64,000 nt of DNA from Xenorhabdus sp014467285 (lineage in GTDB: Bacteria > Pseudomonadota > Gammaproteobacteria > Enterobacterales > Enterobacteriaceae), in contig NZ_NKHR01000013.1 in the NCBI RefSeq assembly GCF_014467285.1, forward strand, positions 61,699 to 125,698, in the 5' to 3' direction. Each line of letters begins with the position of its first letter. Positions within the stretch are counted from its first letter, which is position 1. Below, in pieces: positions 43,601-52,213 of this stretch. The notes below the pieces were generated by a model. The model had not been told where the DNA came from, ran no database searches, and saw only the letters and a list, made by a program, of their open reading frames with translations. The translations under genes and the position numbers were made by a program.

Positions 43601-44973
43601 TGGCGCATTGCCTCAATATTGTTTGCGATGCCTGAGTAAGCACATAATAAATAATCGTGGTTATTGTAACGATGACAGAATGCGACAGCATGATCGACAC
43701 CGCCAAGGTGGCGTATTTCTCGTTCTACTGCTTCAAGTTCGACCCGATAACCTTTAATTTTAACCTGTCTATCAACCCTGCCGAGAAAATGTAGTGTCCC
43801 GTTAGCTTCTTTTCGAACCCGGTCGCCTGTACGGTAATACCGGCCGGTATAGCCAGAGAGTTCTACAAAGCGCTCCGCACTGGCCTGAGGCAAATTTCTG
43901 TAACCTTTTGCTACAGAAGGGCCACCGATGAATAATTCTCCTTCAATGAAACCCTTGTCGCTGAATTCACCATCATTCCCACGTAAAACAATTTGAGTAC
44001 ACCCGAAAGGTTGACCAATCGGTAATGTTAATTCGGAGGTAGCGTGTAACTCCTGAAGCGAAACTTGATGGATTGTGACACCGATAGTCGTTTCAGTCGG
44101 GCCATAGTGATTGACTAAACGTCGTGTTGTCAGTTGTTCAAGGCTGGTTTGAGCCAGTTCTGTTTGCAGAGCCTCACCCCCCAACAACAGGTATTCTAAA
44201 AGTGGTTCATTATACTTTTGAGCCTGTAATGCGGTTAGAACAGGTCGCCAATGGGTTGGCGTTATCTTTAAAAACTGGATTTTTTTGTCAGCGATCAGGC
44301 GGGCAAGGGCAGCAGGATCTTTTCGTTCTGATTCACTGGCGAGGTATAATGAACCACCAGACCAAAGGGATAAGAACAGGCATGTATTACCTAAATCAGC
44401 GGCCAGTGTGCTGACATGACCATATGTTAAATGGGGCGCTAAGTTTAATTGTTCAGTTAATGAGCGGCAATAATGGGTTAGGTTATCATGGCTAACCTCA
44501 ACGCCTTTAGGCGTTCCTGTTGAACCTGAAGTATATAATACATAGGCTACAGTGTGACCATCTGGCATTAATGGAAGCCCCGACTCATTCTGGTCAGAGG
44601 CTGCTGTACGGTAAGTTATCCAACGGAAACCGCTTTCCTCTGCGAACGCTTCATTATCTTCGTCAGTGATAATGAAATCCGGTTGAATGGCATTCAACCT
44701 TGCCATTGTTTCTTGATGATTATTGCCTGCTTCCACAATGGAATAGGCATTGCCTGATCGCATAATCCCAAGAAGCGTTGCAATAATAGCAGGCTGCCTG
44801 TTCATTAAAATGGCGATAAGAGAATCAGGTTCAGCTAATCGCTGATTAATGGATTTCGCGATATTATAAGAACTGGTTGCCAATTGTGCATAAGTCATGG
44901 CTTCCGTTTTAGAATAAATCGCTACCTTATCGGCATTATAAGAAAAGTGATACTCAATTTTTTGCAATAACAT
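40609..44973 (-). CDS. Single-module NRPS with A-T-E-R (terminal reductase) architecture
   Basis: 1454 residues. A domain (about 1-495): YTSGSTGTPKG near 148, NHYGPTETTIG near 292, NGKVDL near 485. Carrier T with LGGDSLDAIQL near 548, the GGDS form usual before epimerases. Epimerisation domain (about 600-1020): HHLAVDIITW near 739, DVESHGRL, AYGLLP and FNYAGQF, all E motifs. Thioester reductase (about 1075-1440): ILLTGATGFIGIHVL and catalytic YERYK. Specificity residues by eye D-L-T-K-L-G-H-I-G, close to the Asp code (DLTKVGHIGK). Expected release is a D-configured aldehyde, reduced by NAD(P)H. There is no C domain, so it cannot extend a peptide by itself. First gene of the leftward operon. 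Confidence 0.92.
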   Translation of the reverse strand: MLLQKIEYHFSYNADKVAIYSKTEAMTYAQLATSSYNIAKSINQRLAEPDSLIAILMNRQPAIIATLLGIMRSGNAYSIVEAGNNHQETMARLNAIQPDFIITDEDNEAFAEESGFRWITYRTAASDQNESGLPLMPDGHTVAYVLYTSGSTGTPKGVEVSHDNLTHYCRSLTEQLNLAPHLTYGHVSTLAADLGNTCLFLSLWSGGSLYLASESERKDPAALARLIADKKIQFLKITPTHWRPVLTALQAQKYNEPLLEYLLLGGEALQTELAQTSLEQLTTRRLVNHYGPTETTIGVTIHQVSLQELHATSELTLPIGQPFGCTQIVLRGNDGEFSDKGFIEGELFIGGPSVAKGYRNLPQASAERFVELSGYTGRYYRTGDRVRKEANGTLHFLGRVDRQVKIKGYRVELEAVEREIRHLGGVDHAVAFCHRYNNHDYLLCAYSGIANNIEAMRHTLSERVPSYMIPARFEYLGNMPMTPNGKVDLASIKKILIENFEQRQSKESIGPVGNLADKCEQDVICAFKKQLQGVTFTINDDFFQLGGDSLDAIQLVSDLQLQGYPLTAHSFLAQPSVQGVLTSLRNSNNHKTTQRKKRSEATSCSPSQQWFFRQNMKEPNRWTQALALEVGTKLDHHKLNTAFMQLATEHPMLTARFFCNELQEWQFIAGQTSQQLFIHERLIHDNTPVRSWSERESAVCEAYQRLESQLDLHTGQLCRATLLDFCDGPSILLLIAHHLAVDIITWRLLLDDLMRHYAVEAGLETSTKSFNISQFNDWCQHLESERNLFVNDLHYWQSQPQMEITELNPGQEKDSKTLWLALTEQESSHVNQVAAEKWNCTLDRYLLAAFLEEAAQLNGKSVINVDVESHGRLSLRSDIDVSRTAGWFTSIFPLTFDITQETDDTLVSIVNDRMNALPHLGTAYGLLPINGLLPINGLLPITGTAPAALCFNYAGQFKLGMRNDWQLTPADVALPSLRGTTNSRIHELKLTGRMYKQQLLLDINFNSQQYNDEQMLAWAQRLHIRLLRHTPVSGKGKHPPILDNNNSAGAIWNPLPALLTRTKQEKQRQYKHILLTGATGFIGIHVLQKLLEQTDACIHCLIRPRTETTAEQRLQEAWQVFFEPETLQCHQDRVQCLSADLVQPNLGLTHLVWESLGQTIDAIYHFAADTKLVGSGNTAHDNILAPVKGCIHLAETGKPKDLHFMSTLAVSGTRKGKQTGYFDETSLEIGQEFQNSYERYKYDAEILVRNFAYRGSQTFIYRTGNVTGHSQSGKFQRNAAENRLVQSLKGIVALGQIPLSYDEEIVLSPVDIVAHGLVALSLDTSLNGGTFHLDSEYTLPIHTLIKVLERYGAQIEKVNSPSLEHLFRQSGRLDHKDIAIGYFWSARGNRNIQFNHRKTLTHLERHGIQFKQLDREWAEKFIKHLLDQHVIQPSLIHSTKEKATACHSETLGAL
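42150..42203. repeat. Three 18-bp tandem repeats inside the E domain
   Basis: Units TTATTGGCAACAGACCAT, TTATTGGTAACAAACCAT and TTATTGGCAACAAACCGT, back to back. On the minus strand they encode LLPIN-G, LLPIN-G and LLPIT-G after the AYG motif, so the repeat lengthens a loop without breaking the frame. Copy number may vary between strains. Confidence 0.9.
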
Positions 44974-46653
44974 TTTTTTCTTTCTGTTTCAGTCGGAAAA
45001 TTAATAGAAATAGAACTAAGTGATATTTTTAATCACTCAGGTATGTTATTTAGCATCAGCATGATAAATGTAGGTGCTTATGATTAATGGAAAAGCGCTA
45101 ATGTTTAATTTTACATATAAAGTCCACCTTGCTTATTTCAACAATGTATAAGTGAATTAAAATAATAATTCAGAAAACTTGGTTGATTTTGGATGGCAAT
45201 AAATAAAATAATCTTCATCGCTGTATGATAATTAAAATACAGCGATGAAAATTATTTTATGATCACCTTTCCGGTATAAATTATCCAGTTGATGATGAAT
45301 GGCAGTTGATTTTGGCCGGAGCTAGGCGTTGTTTGGAAAAGGGTTTGATGTTTGTCTTAAAGTTGGATTTAAAGGAATAAAAGTTAAACTTTTCTAAATG
45401 ATATGAATAGTGAGTTAAAGTGTTTTTGTATTCTTGCAGCCATAAATGATGAGTGCAGGGAAAGAATTTCACATAATGATCTTTCATCATAATCTTGCAT
45501 AACCTCTATCAGTAACAACAAAGACACAACAGCGATGCAGTTGTGACCAATACTTATAAAACATGCAACATTTAAATCAATTAGTTTACATATTAATAAT
45601 GTTGTATAACTAATAGTATGTCAATAACTACTTGAGAATATAAAAGTTTTCTGGGTGGAATTTGAACAACATAACGGTTTAGTATAATCATTTGCGATAG
45701 TATCTGATATGTAATGCCCATTCAGTATCACAGATACCTGAGTTATTTTCACAAGACTTTCTTATGTATTTTGTTTTTCATAGTCGAGTACGGTGTATCT
45801 CACTGCGATACTTTTGCCTGATACCGTTAGCAGATAAGTTTCGTAGCGGTTCGTAATTGAACACGATTAATCTATTATTTAATAAGATATTTTTATTTTC
45901 AGGGACTAATGGCAAAACATTTACAGCGTTTTGATAATATATGAATAATTTAAGGGGGTTCTTGTTAGGATAGCTAATTAGTGTCATCACCCCATTTTTA
46001 ACTTCTTGCTGCGTCAATGGGTTACTTTTACTCCTTGGCTGTCATGTATGCCCGGCACTCAATAAGAAAGCCTGTAAAAGCAGGCTCTCTTGGATGCACT
46101 GTAACTAGCCTTTAAGCTCTCTGGCACACTGCTGGAGGCACTGAAATGATGCAAACCGGATATTATGGCGTTCGTGATAGGCCTCATTTGGCTGATATGT
46201 GCGGTCAATGGCAGAAAAATGTGCCACCGCCTGTCTGACACTCTCAGAAACACTATCGGCAACTGCACCCAGGGTTCACTGGCTTGGGTACCGACATCGA
46301 CACCAATGATGACTTTGTTACTGTCCTGTCTGCTCTGGACATTATTGTTCATAGTTTCTCCTTCAGCGCCTATCTCTTTTGTGACTCAAGATCAACGCTG
46401 CTTGGCAAAATGACCAGATCACGGATAGTGGTGTTTTTCGGGCGGGTTAGCCTATCTGAGCATTCATCATTATCAATAAACCAGAGTAATCACAAGGAAA
46501 ATTAATGTGACGTATATCTAAATTATTTATGAGTAATTTACTAATAATGTGATTATTGTTCAATTTATACATTGATACTATTACTATATGGTCTTAACTG
46601 TTATATACATTGTTACGAAAAGTATACTAGTTCCAAAATGGAAGGATAAAAGT
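44974..46653. other. 1.7-kb gap upstream of the NRPS operon and tna operon
   Basis: AT-rich divergent region. It should contain the leftward NRPS promoter (near 45000-45100) and the rightward tna promoter. TGTGA half-sites at 46506 and 46548 (the latter TGTGATTATTGTTCAA) are possible CRP sites for tna, but the second half is poor. A decayed coding-like stretch lies at 46059-46352. A 69-codon minus-strand frame at 45281-45490 has no recognisable features and I do not call it. Confidence 0.4.
46059..46352 (-). pseudogene. Decayed coding remnant, possibly transposase-derived
   Basis: The minus strand opens MNNNVQSRQDSNKVIIGVDV, resembling the N-terminal RNase-H-like DEDD start of IS110-type transposases. 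It then loses the pattern; a different frame continues with VSESVRQAVAHFSAIDRTYQ and RHNIRFASFQCLQQCARELK before a stop. This looks like a frameshifted, internally deleted fragment. The family assignment is a guess. Confidence 0.25.
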
Positions 46654-46758
46654 ATGTACTCGTCTTATGAAGTATTAATAGTATTAAGAGGTTTCTTCAA
46701 TATGAAGAAATGGTTTAATATTGATACCGAACTCGCCTTCTTTTTCCCTCAAAAATAA
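46654..46758 (+). CDS. tnaC: Tryptophanase operon leader peptide TnaC
   Basis: 34 codons, ATG 46654 with AAGGA at 46642-46646. The peptide runs MYSSYEVLIVLRGFFNMKK-WFNIDTELAFFFPQK. Trp20, Asp24 and Pro32 have the same spacing as Trp12, Asp16 and Pro24 of E. coli TnaC, which are the residues needed for tryptophan-dependent ribosome stalling. The 108 bp to tnaA are U-rich with few structures, fitting a Rho-dependent attenuation zone. Free tryptophan should stall the ribosome at the stop codon and let polymerase enter tnaAB. Confidence 0.93.
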   Translation: MYSSYEVLIVLRGFFNMKKWFNIDTELAFFFPQK

Positions 46759-46866
46759 TACCTGATTTATTTTCCTCTATTCATTTTAATTTCGCTTTTT
46801 TTGCTCATGCAAAAAGAGTCAGAAAATTTTACTTAAATTATTTAATTTCATATTAAAGGTATTGTT

Positions 46867-48270
46867 ATGGCTAAAAGAATCGTAGAACCGTTCCGTATTA
46901 AAATGGTAGAAAATATCCGCATTCCATCAAGAGAAGAGCGTGAGGAGGCATTAAAAGAAGCAGGCTATAACCCATTTTTACTTCCTAGCAGTGCGGTATA
47001 TATCGATTTATTAACCGATTCCGGAACAAATGCGATGAGTGACCAGCAATGGGCTGCGATGATGACTGGTGATGAAGCTTATGCAGGTTCCAGAAATTAT
47101 TACGATTTAAAGGATAAGGTAAAAGAATTATTTGATTACGATTATGTTATTCCAGCTCATCAGGGACGTGGGGCAGAGAATATTCTTTTCCCGGTGTTGT
47201 TAAAAATAAAACAACAAGAAGGTAAAGCGAAACAGCCTGTTTTTATTTCAAATTTCCACTTTGATACAACCGCAGCACACGTAGAATTAAACGGTTGTAA
47301 GGCAATTAACATTGTCACTGAAAAAGCATTCGACTCTGAAAATTATTATGATTGGAAAGGTAATTTTGATATTGAAAAATTAAAATCCACTATTGCTGAA
47401 CACGGTGGGGATAATGTGGTTGCTATTGTGTCAACGGTAACTTGTAATAGTGCAGGCGGTCAGCCGGTCGCAATGAGTAATTTAAAAGAAGTATATGAAA
47501 TAGCCAAACAACATAATATTTTTGTAGTCATGGATTCAGCGCGTTTCTGTGAAAATGCCTACTTTATTAAAGAGCGCGATCCTAAATATAAAGACGCAAC
47601 AATCAAAGAAATTATTCTTGAGATGTACAAATATGCAGATGCATTAACCATGTCAGCAAAAAAAGATCCACTATTAAACATCGGTGGATTGGTATGTATT
47701 AAAAATGATGAAAATACCTTTACTTTAGCAAGACAACGTTGTGTTCCTATGGAAGGATTTGTCACCTACGGTGGACTCGCTGGGCGTGATATGGCAGCAA
47801 TGGTTCAAGGGTTAGAAGAAGGAACGAAGGAAGAATATCTGCATTATCGTATCGGTCAGGTGAAATATCTGGGAGATCGTCTGCGGGAAGGTGGCATTCC
47901 TATTCAGTATCCTACTGGCGGACATGCTGTTTTTGTCGACTGTAAAAAATTAGTTCCTCATATTCCCGGTGATCAGTTCCCGGCGCAGACTGTTATTAAT
48001 GCACTTTATCTGGAATCAGGTGTGCGTGCGGTAGAAATTGGCTCGTTTCTTTTAGGACGTGATCCGGCAACCGGAGAACAGAAACCTTCTGCTATGGAAT
48101 TTATGCGCCTGACTATTGCTCGCCGGGTATATACCAATGACCATATGGATTATATTGCAGATGCATTAATTGGCTTGAAAGATAAACTCCCAACCCTTAA
48201 AGGGCTTGAATTTGAATATGAGCCTCCGGTATTAAGACACTTTACGGCCAGATTAAAACCTATCAAATAA
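46867..48270 (+). CDS. tnaA: Tryptophanase (L-tryptophan indole-lyase)
   Basis: 467 residues, close to Proteus vulgaris tryptophanase from the first residues (MAKRIVEPFRIKMVE). PLP Lys in MSAKKDPLLNIGG, FIDL-like YIDLLTDSGTNAMSD, PAHQGRGAENI, and PTGGHAVFVD. It is tryptophanase rather than tyrosine phenol-lyase: the substrate-site residue is Asp in NFHFDTTAAH (TPL has Thr) and the C-terminus has LRHFTARL with His (TPL has Phe). It cleaves Trp to indole, pyruvate and ammonia. Controlled by tnaC and probably by CRP. Confidence 0.96.
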   Translation: MAKRIVEPFRIKMVENIRIPSREEREEALKEAGYNPFLLPSSAVYIDLLTDSGTNAMSDQQWAAMMTGDEAYAGSRNYYDLKDKVKELFDYDYVIPAHQGRGAENILFPVLLKIKQQEGKAKQPVFISNFHFDTTAAHVELNGCKAINIVTEKAFDSENYYDWKGNFDIEKLKSTIAEHGGDNVVAIVSTVTCNSAGGQPVAMSNLKEVYEIAKQHNIFVVMDSARFCENAYFIKERDPKYKDATIKEIILEMYKYADALTMSAKKDPLLNIGGLVCIKNDENTFTLARQRCVPMEGFVTYGGLAGRDMAAMVQGLEEGTKEEYLHYRIGQVKYLGDRLREGGIPIQYPTGGHAVFVDCKKLVPHIPGDQFPAQTVINALYLESGVRAVEIGSFLLGRDPATGEQKPSAMEFMRLTIARRVYTNDHMDYIADALIGLKDKLPTLKGLEFEYEPPVLRHFTARLKPIK

Positions 48271-48284
48271 CCATCATTAATAAT

Positions 48285-48307
48285 GGCTCTCGTATTGCAC
48301 GAGAGCC
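48285..48307 (+). terminator. Hairpin between tnaA and tnaB
   Basis: GGCTCTCGT-ATTGC-ACGAGAGCC, a 9-bp perfect stem 14 bp after tnaA, without a T-run. It probably stabilises the tnaA 3' end or reduces tnaB expression rather than ending transcription. Confidence 0.55.
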
Positions 48308-48335
48308 TCATCCTTATTCTATTAAGGAAATAACA

Positions 48336-49583
48336 ATGAGCTATTTAATTAATAAAGAGCCCTCAATTATTGTGGGAGGTTTTGTGCTGGGTGGTGCAAT
48401 GATAGGGGCCGGAATGTTTAGTTTACCGACCATAATGTCAGGCGCTTGGTTTATTAACTCTCTTTTGGTTTTACTTATTGTTTGCTTTATTATGTTTCAT
48501 TCAGGGATATATATTCTTGAATGTACATCGAAGTATGGTGCAGGAACAAATTACTTTTATATTTCAAAAGAGTTATTACCAAAGTGGGCATGTTATATTG
48601 CTAATGTATCATTAATTTTTGTTTTATATATATTAATGTATGCCTATATTTCTGCTGCTGGATCTGTTATTTATGGAGCTTCGCGTCTCTATGGATACAA
48701 TATCAACCTGAGAGCGATTTTTATTATATTTTCCATTGTTCTTGGTGCAGCCATATGGTGGGGAGGAACATGTGCGAGCCGGCTTACTTCGTTATTTCTT
48801 TTCATTAAAATAGTGCTTTTTGTATTGGCTTTTTCAGGCTTGTTTATACAAGCAAAAAGTTCATTACTCTTTAGTTTTTCGGTAGAGGGAAGTAATCAAT
48901 TAGTATTGTATCCTTTTGTTTTCATTATCATCCCATATGCGATTACTTCATTTGGTTATCATGGAAATGTGTGTAGTTTGTATAAAATTTATAATCAGAA
49001 TGAAAAAAAAGTAATAAAAAGTTGTATTGTCGGATGTGTGTTGGCGTTGATCATTTATTTACTTTGGATGATCGGCACTATGGGGAATTTACCAAGAGAA
49101 CAATTTATTACCATTATTAACAAAGGCGGTAACTTAGACGCGTTTATTGATTCTCTTTATACTGTGTTAAATAGTGATTATATCGAGACATTTTTATTAT
49201 GGTTCTCAATCAGTGCGGTATTTTGCTCATTCTTAGGCGTTGCAATTGGATTATTCGATTATATATTAGCTACGCTTAATTTTAAGGATAATGCTGGTGG
49301 AAGATTTAAATCAGCACTGATTTGTTTTACTCCTCCTCTGTTGTTATGTATGTTTTTTCCAAACGGATTTTTAATTGCTATTGCGTATGCTGGTATGGCA
49401 GCTTGTATTTGGGCGATTATCTGTCCCGCAGTGATGGTGTTAAAAGTCCGAAAAAAATTTTCTGAATCTGGTTTTAAAGTATGGGGCGGTAAAGGATTAA
49501 TTTATACAGTCATTGCATTTGGTATATTCGGTATCATTTGCCAATTATTGGCACAGTTTAATATATTACCTATTTATCGCTGA
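48336..49583 (+). CDS. tnaB: Low-affinity tryptophan permease
   Basis: 415 residues, aromatic amino-acid permease (HAAAP) family with 11 membrane segments. Seen: GGFVLGGAMIGAGMFSLPTI at segment 1, IIIPYAITSFGYHGNV, and CSFLGVAIGLFDYI. The family includes TnaB, Mtr and TyrP. Its position directly after tnaA defines it as TnaB, importing tryptophan for cleavage. Confidence 0.92.
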   Translation: MSYLINKEPSIIVGGFVLGGAMIGAGMFSLPTIMSGAWFINSLLVLLIVCFIMFHSGIYILECTSKYGAGTNYFYISKELLPKWACYIANVSLIFVLYILMYAYISAAGSVIYGASRLYGYNINLRAIFIIFSIVLGAAIWWGGTCASRLTSLFLFIKIVLFVLAFSGLFIQAKSSLLFSFSVEGSNQLVLYPFVFIIIPYAITSFGYHGNVCSLYKIYNQNEKKVIKSCIVGCVLALIIYLLWMIGTMGNLPREQFITIINKGGNLDAFIDSLYTVLNSDYIETFLLWFSISAVFCSFLGVAIGLFDYILATLNFKDNAGGRFKSALICFTPPLLLCMFFPNGFLIAIAYAGMAACIWAIICPAVMVLKVRKKFSESGFKVWGGKGLIYTVIAFGIFGIICQLLAQFNILPIYR

Positions 49584-49589
49584 TTGATA

Positions 49590-49860
49590 TAAGCCGTTAA
49601 TAAACCTGCGTAGTGTCGGTAGACATCAATAAATTGTTGCCGCTTATTGGCATCGCACTCATGGGTTTCTTGTAGTTGAAGCCTGATGGTGAAACCATTT
49701 TGTCATACCGGCAAGAATGAAAATAATCTGCCAATACCCCCGGGCATAGGCCACAATTTGGGCGATCGCACGTAACAAGCTGGCGGTCAGATAGTCGATA
49801 AGATCTGCGCTTTGTTCGACAGGCAAACGGCTTTCGGAGCCGCCATTATCAGAGAGAATA
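49590..49860 (-). pseudogene. Frameshifted fragment of an unrecognised gene
   Basis: Minus strand reads SESRLPVEQSADLIDYLTAS, LLRAIAQIVAYARGYWQIIF, ILAGMTKWFHHQ in one frame. After a shift it continues as LQLQETHECDANKRQQFIDV, YRHYAGLLTAYIS and stop. The composition is clearly coding, so this is the 3' part of a decayed gene. I do not recognise the family. Confidence 0.45.
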
Positions 49861-49879
49861 TAAAAAAACTGTGGGGCAC

Positions 49880-50071
49880 TTATGTAGCAACCACTTCTGT
49901 AAAATAATTCTCTGTTTCTTCACTTAATTTTATTCCCGGATACTCACGCTCAAAGCGGAATTTTAAATCATCATTGAGTACTGCTATTCGCGTCTGGAGT
50001 AAGCAATGATACCTTGTTAGCTCCATTGCATTTGCTGTTTTTTTCACCATATCTTTATGGATATCGATCAT
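49880..50071 (-). pseudogene. Short ORF, probably a gene fragment
   Basis: 63 residues, charged (MIDIHKDMVKKTANAMELTR, FRFEREYPGIKLSEETENYF). No signal peptide or membrane segment, no recognised domain. It sits among other decayed fragments on the same strand, so it is likely a remnant rather than an intact small gene. Confidence 0.3.
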
Positions 50072-50128
50072 ACATACCCGTTATGGCTTTGTCACAACAG
50101 ATTTAAGTTCAGGCGAATCAAGATTGAG

Positions 50129-50354
50129 TTAATGTAATATTGTGAAGTCAGTTCTCGAAAAAATTGTACTCATAAGTACGATCATCGGCATCAAATTTAA
50201 AGTCATCAAGCGCGATTTTGTCAGGATTATCAGGAAATGTAATCCCTGAGCGATCAGAATAATATAGTGAAAATCGGCTAAAGAAGTATTGACTGACATT
50301 CTGAAGCGGCGCCAGACCATAGGGCTGATACCTCGAAGGGCCTTTTAACGACAT
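50129..50354 (-). pseudogene. Short ORF, probably a gene fragment
   Basis: Two overlapping minus-strand frames; the longer peptide ends DNPDKIALDDFKFDADDRTY then EYNFFEN, which looks like a genuine acidic C-terminus. Nothing upstream completes it. Unrecognised. Confidence 0.3.
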
Positions 50355-50533
50355 AGGCTTTCATGATGAGATGCCCGATCAGTACGTTTAGTTGCTCATT
50401 CTATCGCCTACTGAATGAAAATGCCCTAAGGTTTTTTTATGCTCTCCCTGAAAACAGTTCTTCTTATGGTTGTAAGAACATTGCTTACGGCCATTTATCT
50501 TATTTGTACTTCCAGAAAGATCTATAAGTTCCA

Positions 50534-50881
50534 ATGGATAAAGTAATAGAAGTCAGCGAAGAATATTACCGTCGGATTAAACGTTTAACCAATTGCATTT
50601 TCATTAACAAAGAAAACCTGGTTATTCAGAGCGTACTTAATGAGCATTTTAATGTCATCAGCTATATTACTGAACAACACGGTTTCATAGAGATGGCTTT
50701 GGAAACTACGACCTTGGCTAATACCAAAGACGTGAATATTCACATCTGTGAAAAGAAACAACTATCGAAAACCTATCTGAATATGTTTCTCAGTTGATTG
50801 CAACTGAAGGTCCTAAGCTGAGCGTGTTGGCAACCAAACTGTATATCTCTGAAGGCCTAACTAAAGGTTGCTTTTATATTT
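50534..50881 (+). pseudogene. Frameshifted small gene of unknown function
   Basis: ATG 50534 gives 87 residues (MDKVIEVSEEYYRRIKRLTN, YITEQHGFIEMALETTTLAN) to a stop at 50797. In another frame the sequence goes on as TTIENLSEYVSQLIATEGPK, LSVLATKLYISEGLTKGCFYI and stop near 50881. The join suggests one original ORF of about 115 residues broken by a frameshift. No domain is recognised. Confidence 0.35.
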
Positions 50882-51039
50882 GAAAAGAACATAGAAAATT
50901 AGTTTATTCTTAATCAATAAATTCGTTAATAAATAAAAATCCACTGAATTCAGTGGATTTTTATTTACATGAATTTAACTTTCTATTCGAAGTATTAAAT
51001 TATTTCTTAAAAAAACAGTAAAGTTGTTTTAAATATACT

Positions 51040-51180
51040 ATTATTAATAGGGTTTACCATCTATGAATATTTTAGTTTTAGTATCATCACCATAAAAATG
51101 TATATTTTTCATATCTTCAGATCCATTTGTTGTAAGTTAATAAGATAAATTATCTGCATTACTGTTATAATCAATAACCC
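51040..51180 (-). pseudogene. Remnant ORF left of the IS630 element
   Basis: Minus strand reads GYRVIDYNSNADNLSY, an in-frame stop, then LTTNGSEDMKNIHFYGDDTK and TKIFIDGKPY with stop. The two halves share a frame, so one gene has acquired a nonsense codon. It may be the distal part of a gene split by the transposon, or of an older neighbour. Confidence 0.35.
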
Positions 51181-51206
51181 GATAACCCGATTTTCCACCT
51201 GTTCTT

Positions 51207-52210
51207 ATGAAATCGAAGATAACACTTTCTGAGCCTGAACGAATTACATTGCAACAACTGGCCTTGAATCACCCACACCGGGACGTCCGTACGCGAGGAA
51301 CGGGTTTGCTCATGCTTGCCAGAGGCATCAAGCCGTCCCAGATCAACGCTGAGATAGGATGCAGTCTCCGGGTTATCTACAACTGGGTTCACACATGGCA
51401 CAATTCCGGGATTGCGGGATTATTAGGCGGTCATGCTGGCGGCCGGTATCTCGCTATGACGCCTGAAATGATTGCCACTGCGGTCGAAGCGGCCAGCGCA
51501 GAGTCCCTGACGCTCGCCCGAATAGCCCAGTGCGTTGAGGCAAGGCATGGTTCCCTGCCCTGTACGCTTGAAACGCTGGCGAATACCCTGAAAAAGCAGG
51601 GACTGACCTATAAACGAACCCGCCTGTCGCTTAAAAAAAGCGCAACGAAACGGAGTTTGCGAAAAAATCCGCCTTGCTGAGCAAAATTAAGGCCGGGGCA
51701 CAGTTAGGCCATTACCGTCTGGTCTATTTTGATGAGGCGGGTTTTGCCGCATCTCCTCCAGTGCAATATGGCTGGAGTCCACGGGGTAAGCCCCATGAGA
51801 CTGAGCCTCAAGCCCATGGCAGATGGTCAGTTCTGGGGGCGTTAAATTACACGGACAACACGCTGTTTTACCAGACAGCGTCAGGCAGTATCACACGAGC
51901 TGATGTGATTGATTTTTTAGAGCAGGTCGCCAAACAAGGAGACAACCGTTTGACATTTTTAGTGCTAGATAATGCGCGTATCCACCATGGGATCGCGGAA
52001 AAAACCAGACATCGCTGGTTACGAGAGCACAACCTGCTTTTACTTTATCTTCCCGCCTACAGCCCAGAGCTGAACCTGATTGAAATCGTCTGGAAACAAG
52101 CCAAATATCACTGGCGACGTTTTATCACCTGGACTCAAGATACCATGGAGTATGAGCTAAATACGTTATTGGAAGGTTATAGCGATCAATTTACAATTAA
52201 TTTTTCTTGA
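51207..52210 (+). mobile_element. IS630-family transposase in two frames (possible -1 frameshift)
   Basis: ORF A 51207-51680 (157 aa) holds the HTH region: MKSKITLSEPERITLQQLAL, ARGIKPSQINAEIGCSLRVI. ORF B (51674-52210, about 178 aa) holds the DDE catalytic part: VYFDEAGF, LVLDNARIHH, YSPELNLIEIVWKQAK. A -1 shift at A7 (51633-51639) or A6 (51662-51667) joins them into one roughly 335-residue protein, the family size. IS630 elements cut and paste into TA sites. I could not identify terminal repeats by eye, so the ends are not given. Confidence 0.85.
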
Positions 52211-52213
52211 GTA

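Noticed and set aside
45281..45490. 69-codon minus-strand ORF upstream of the NRPS operon
   Set aside because: No recognisable motif, in AT-rich control region, no convincing SD.
46867..48270. Tyrosine phenol-lyase identity
   Set aside because: Substrate-site Asp in FDTT and C-terminal His in LRHFTARL, plus tnaC and tnaB neighbours, point to tryptophanase.
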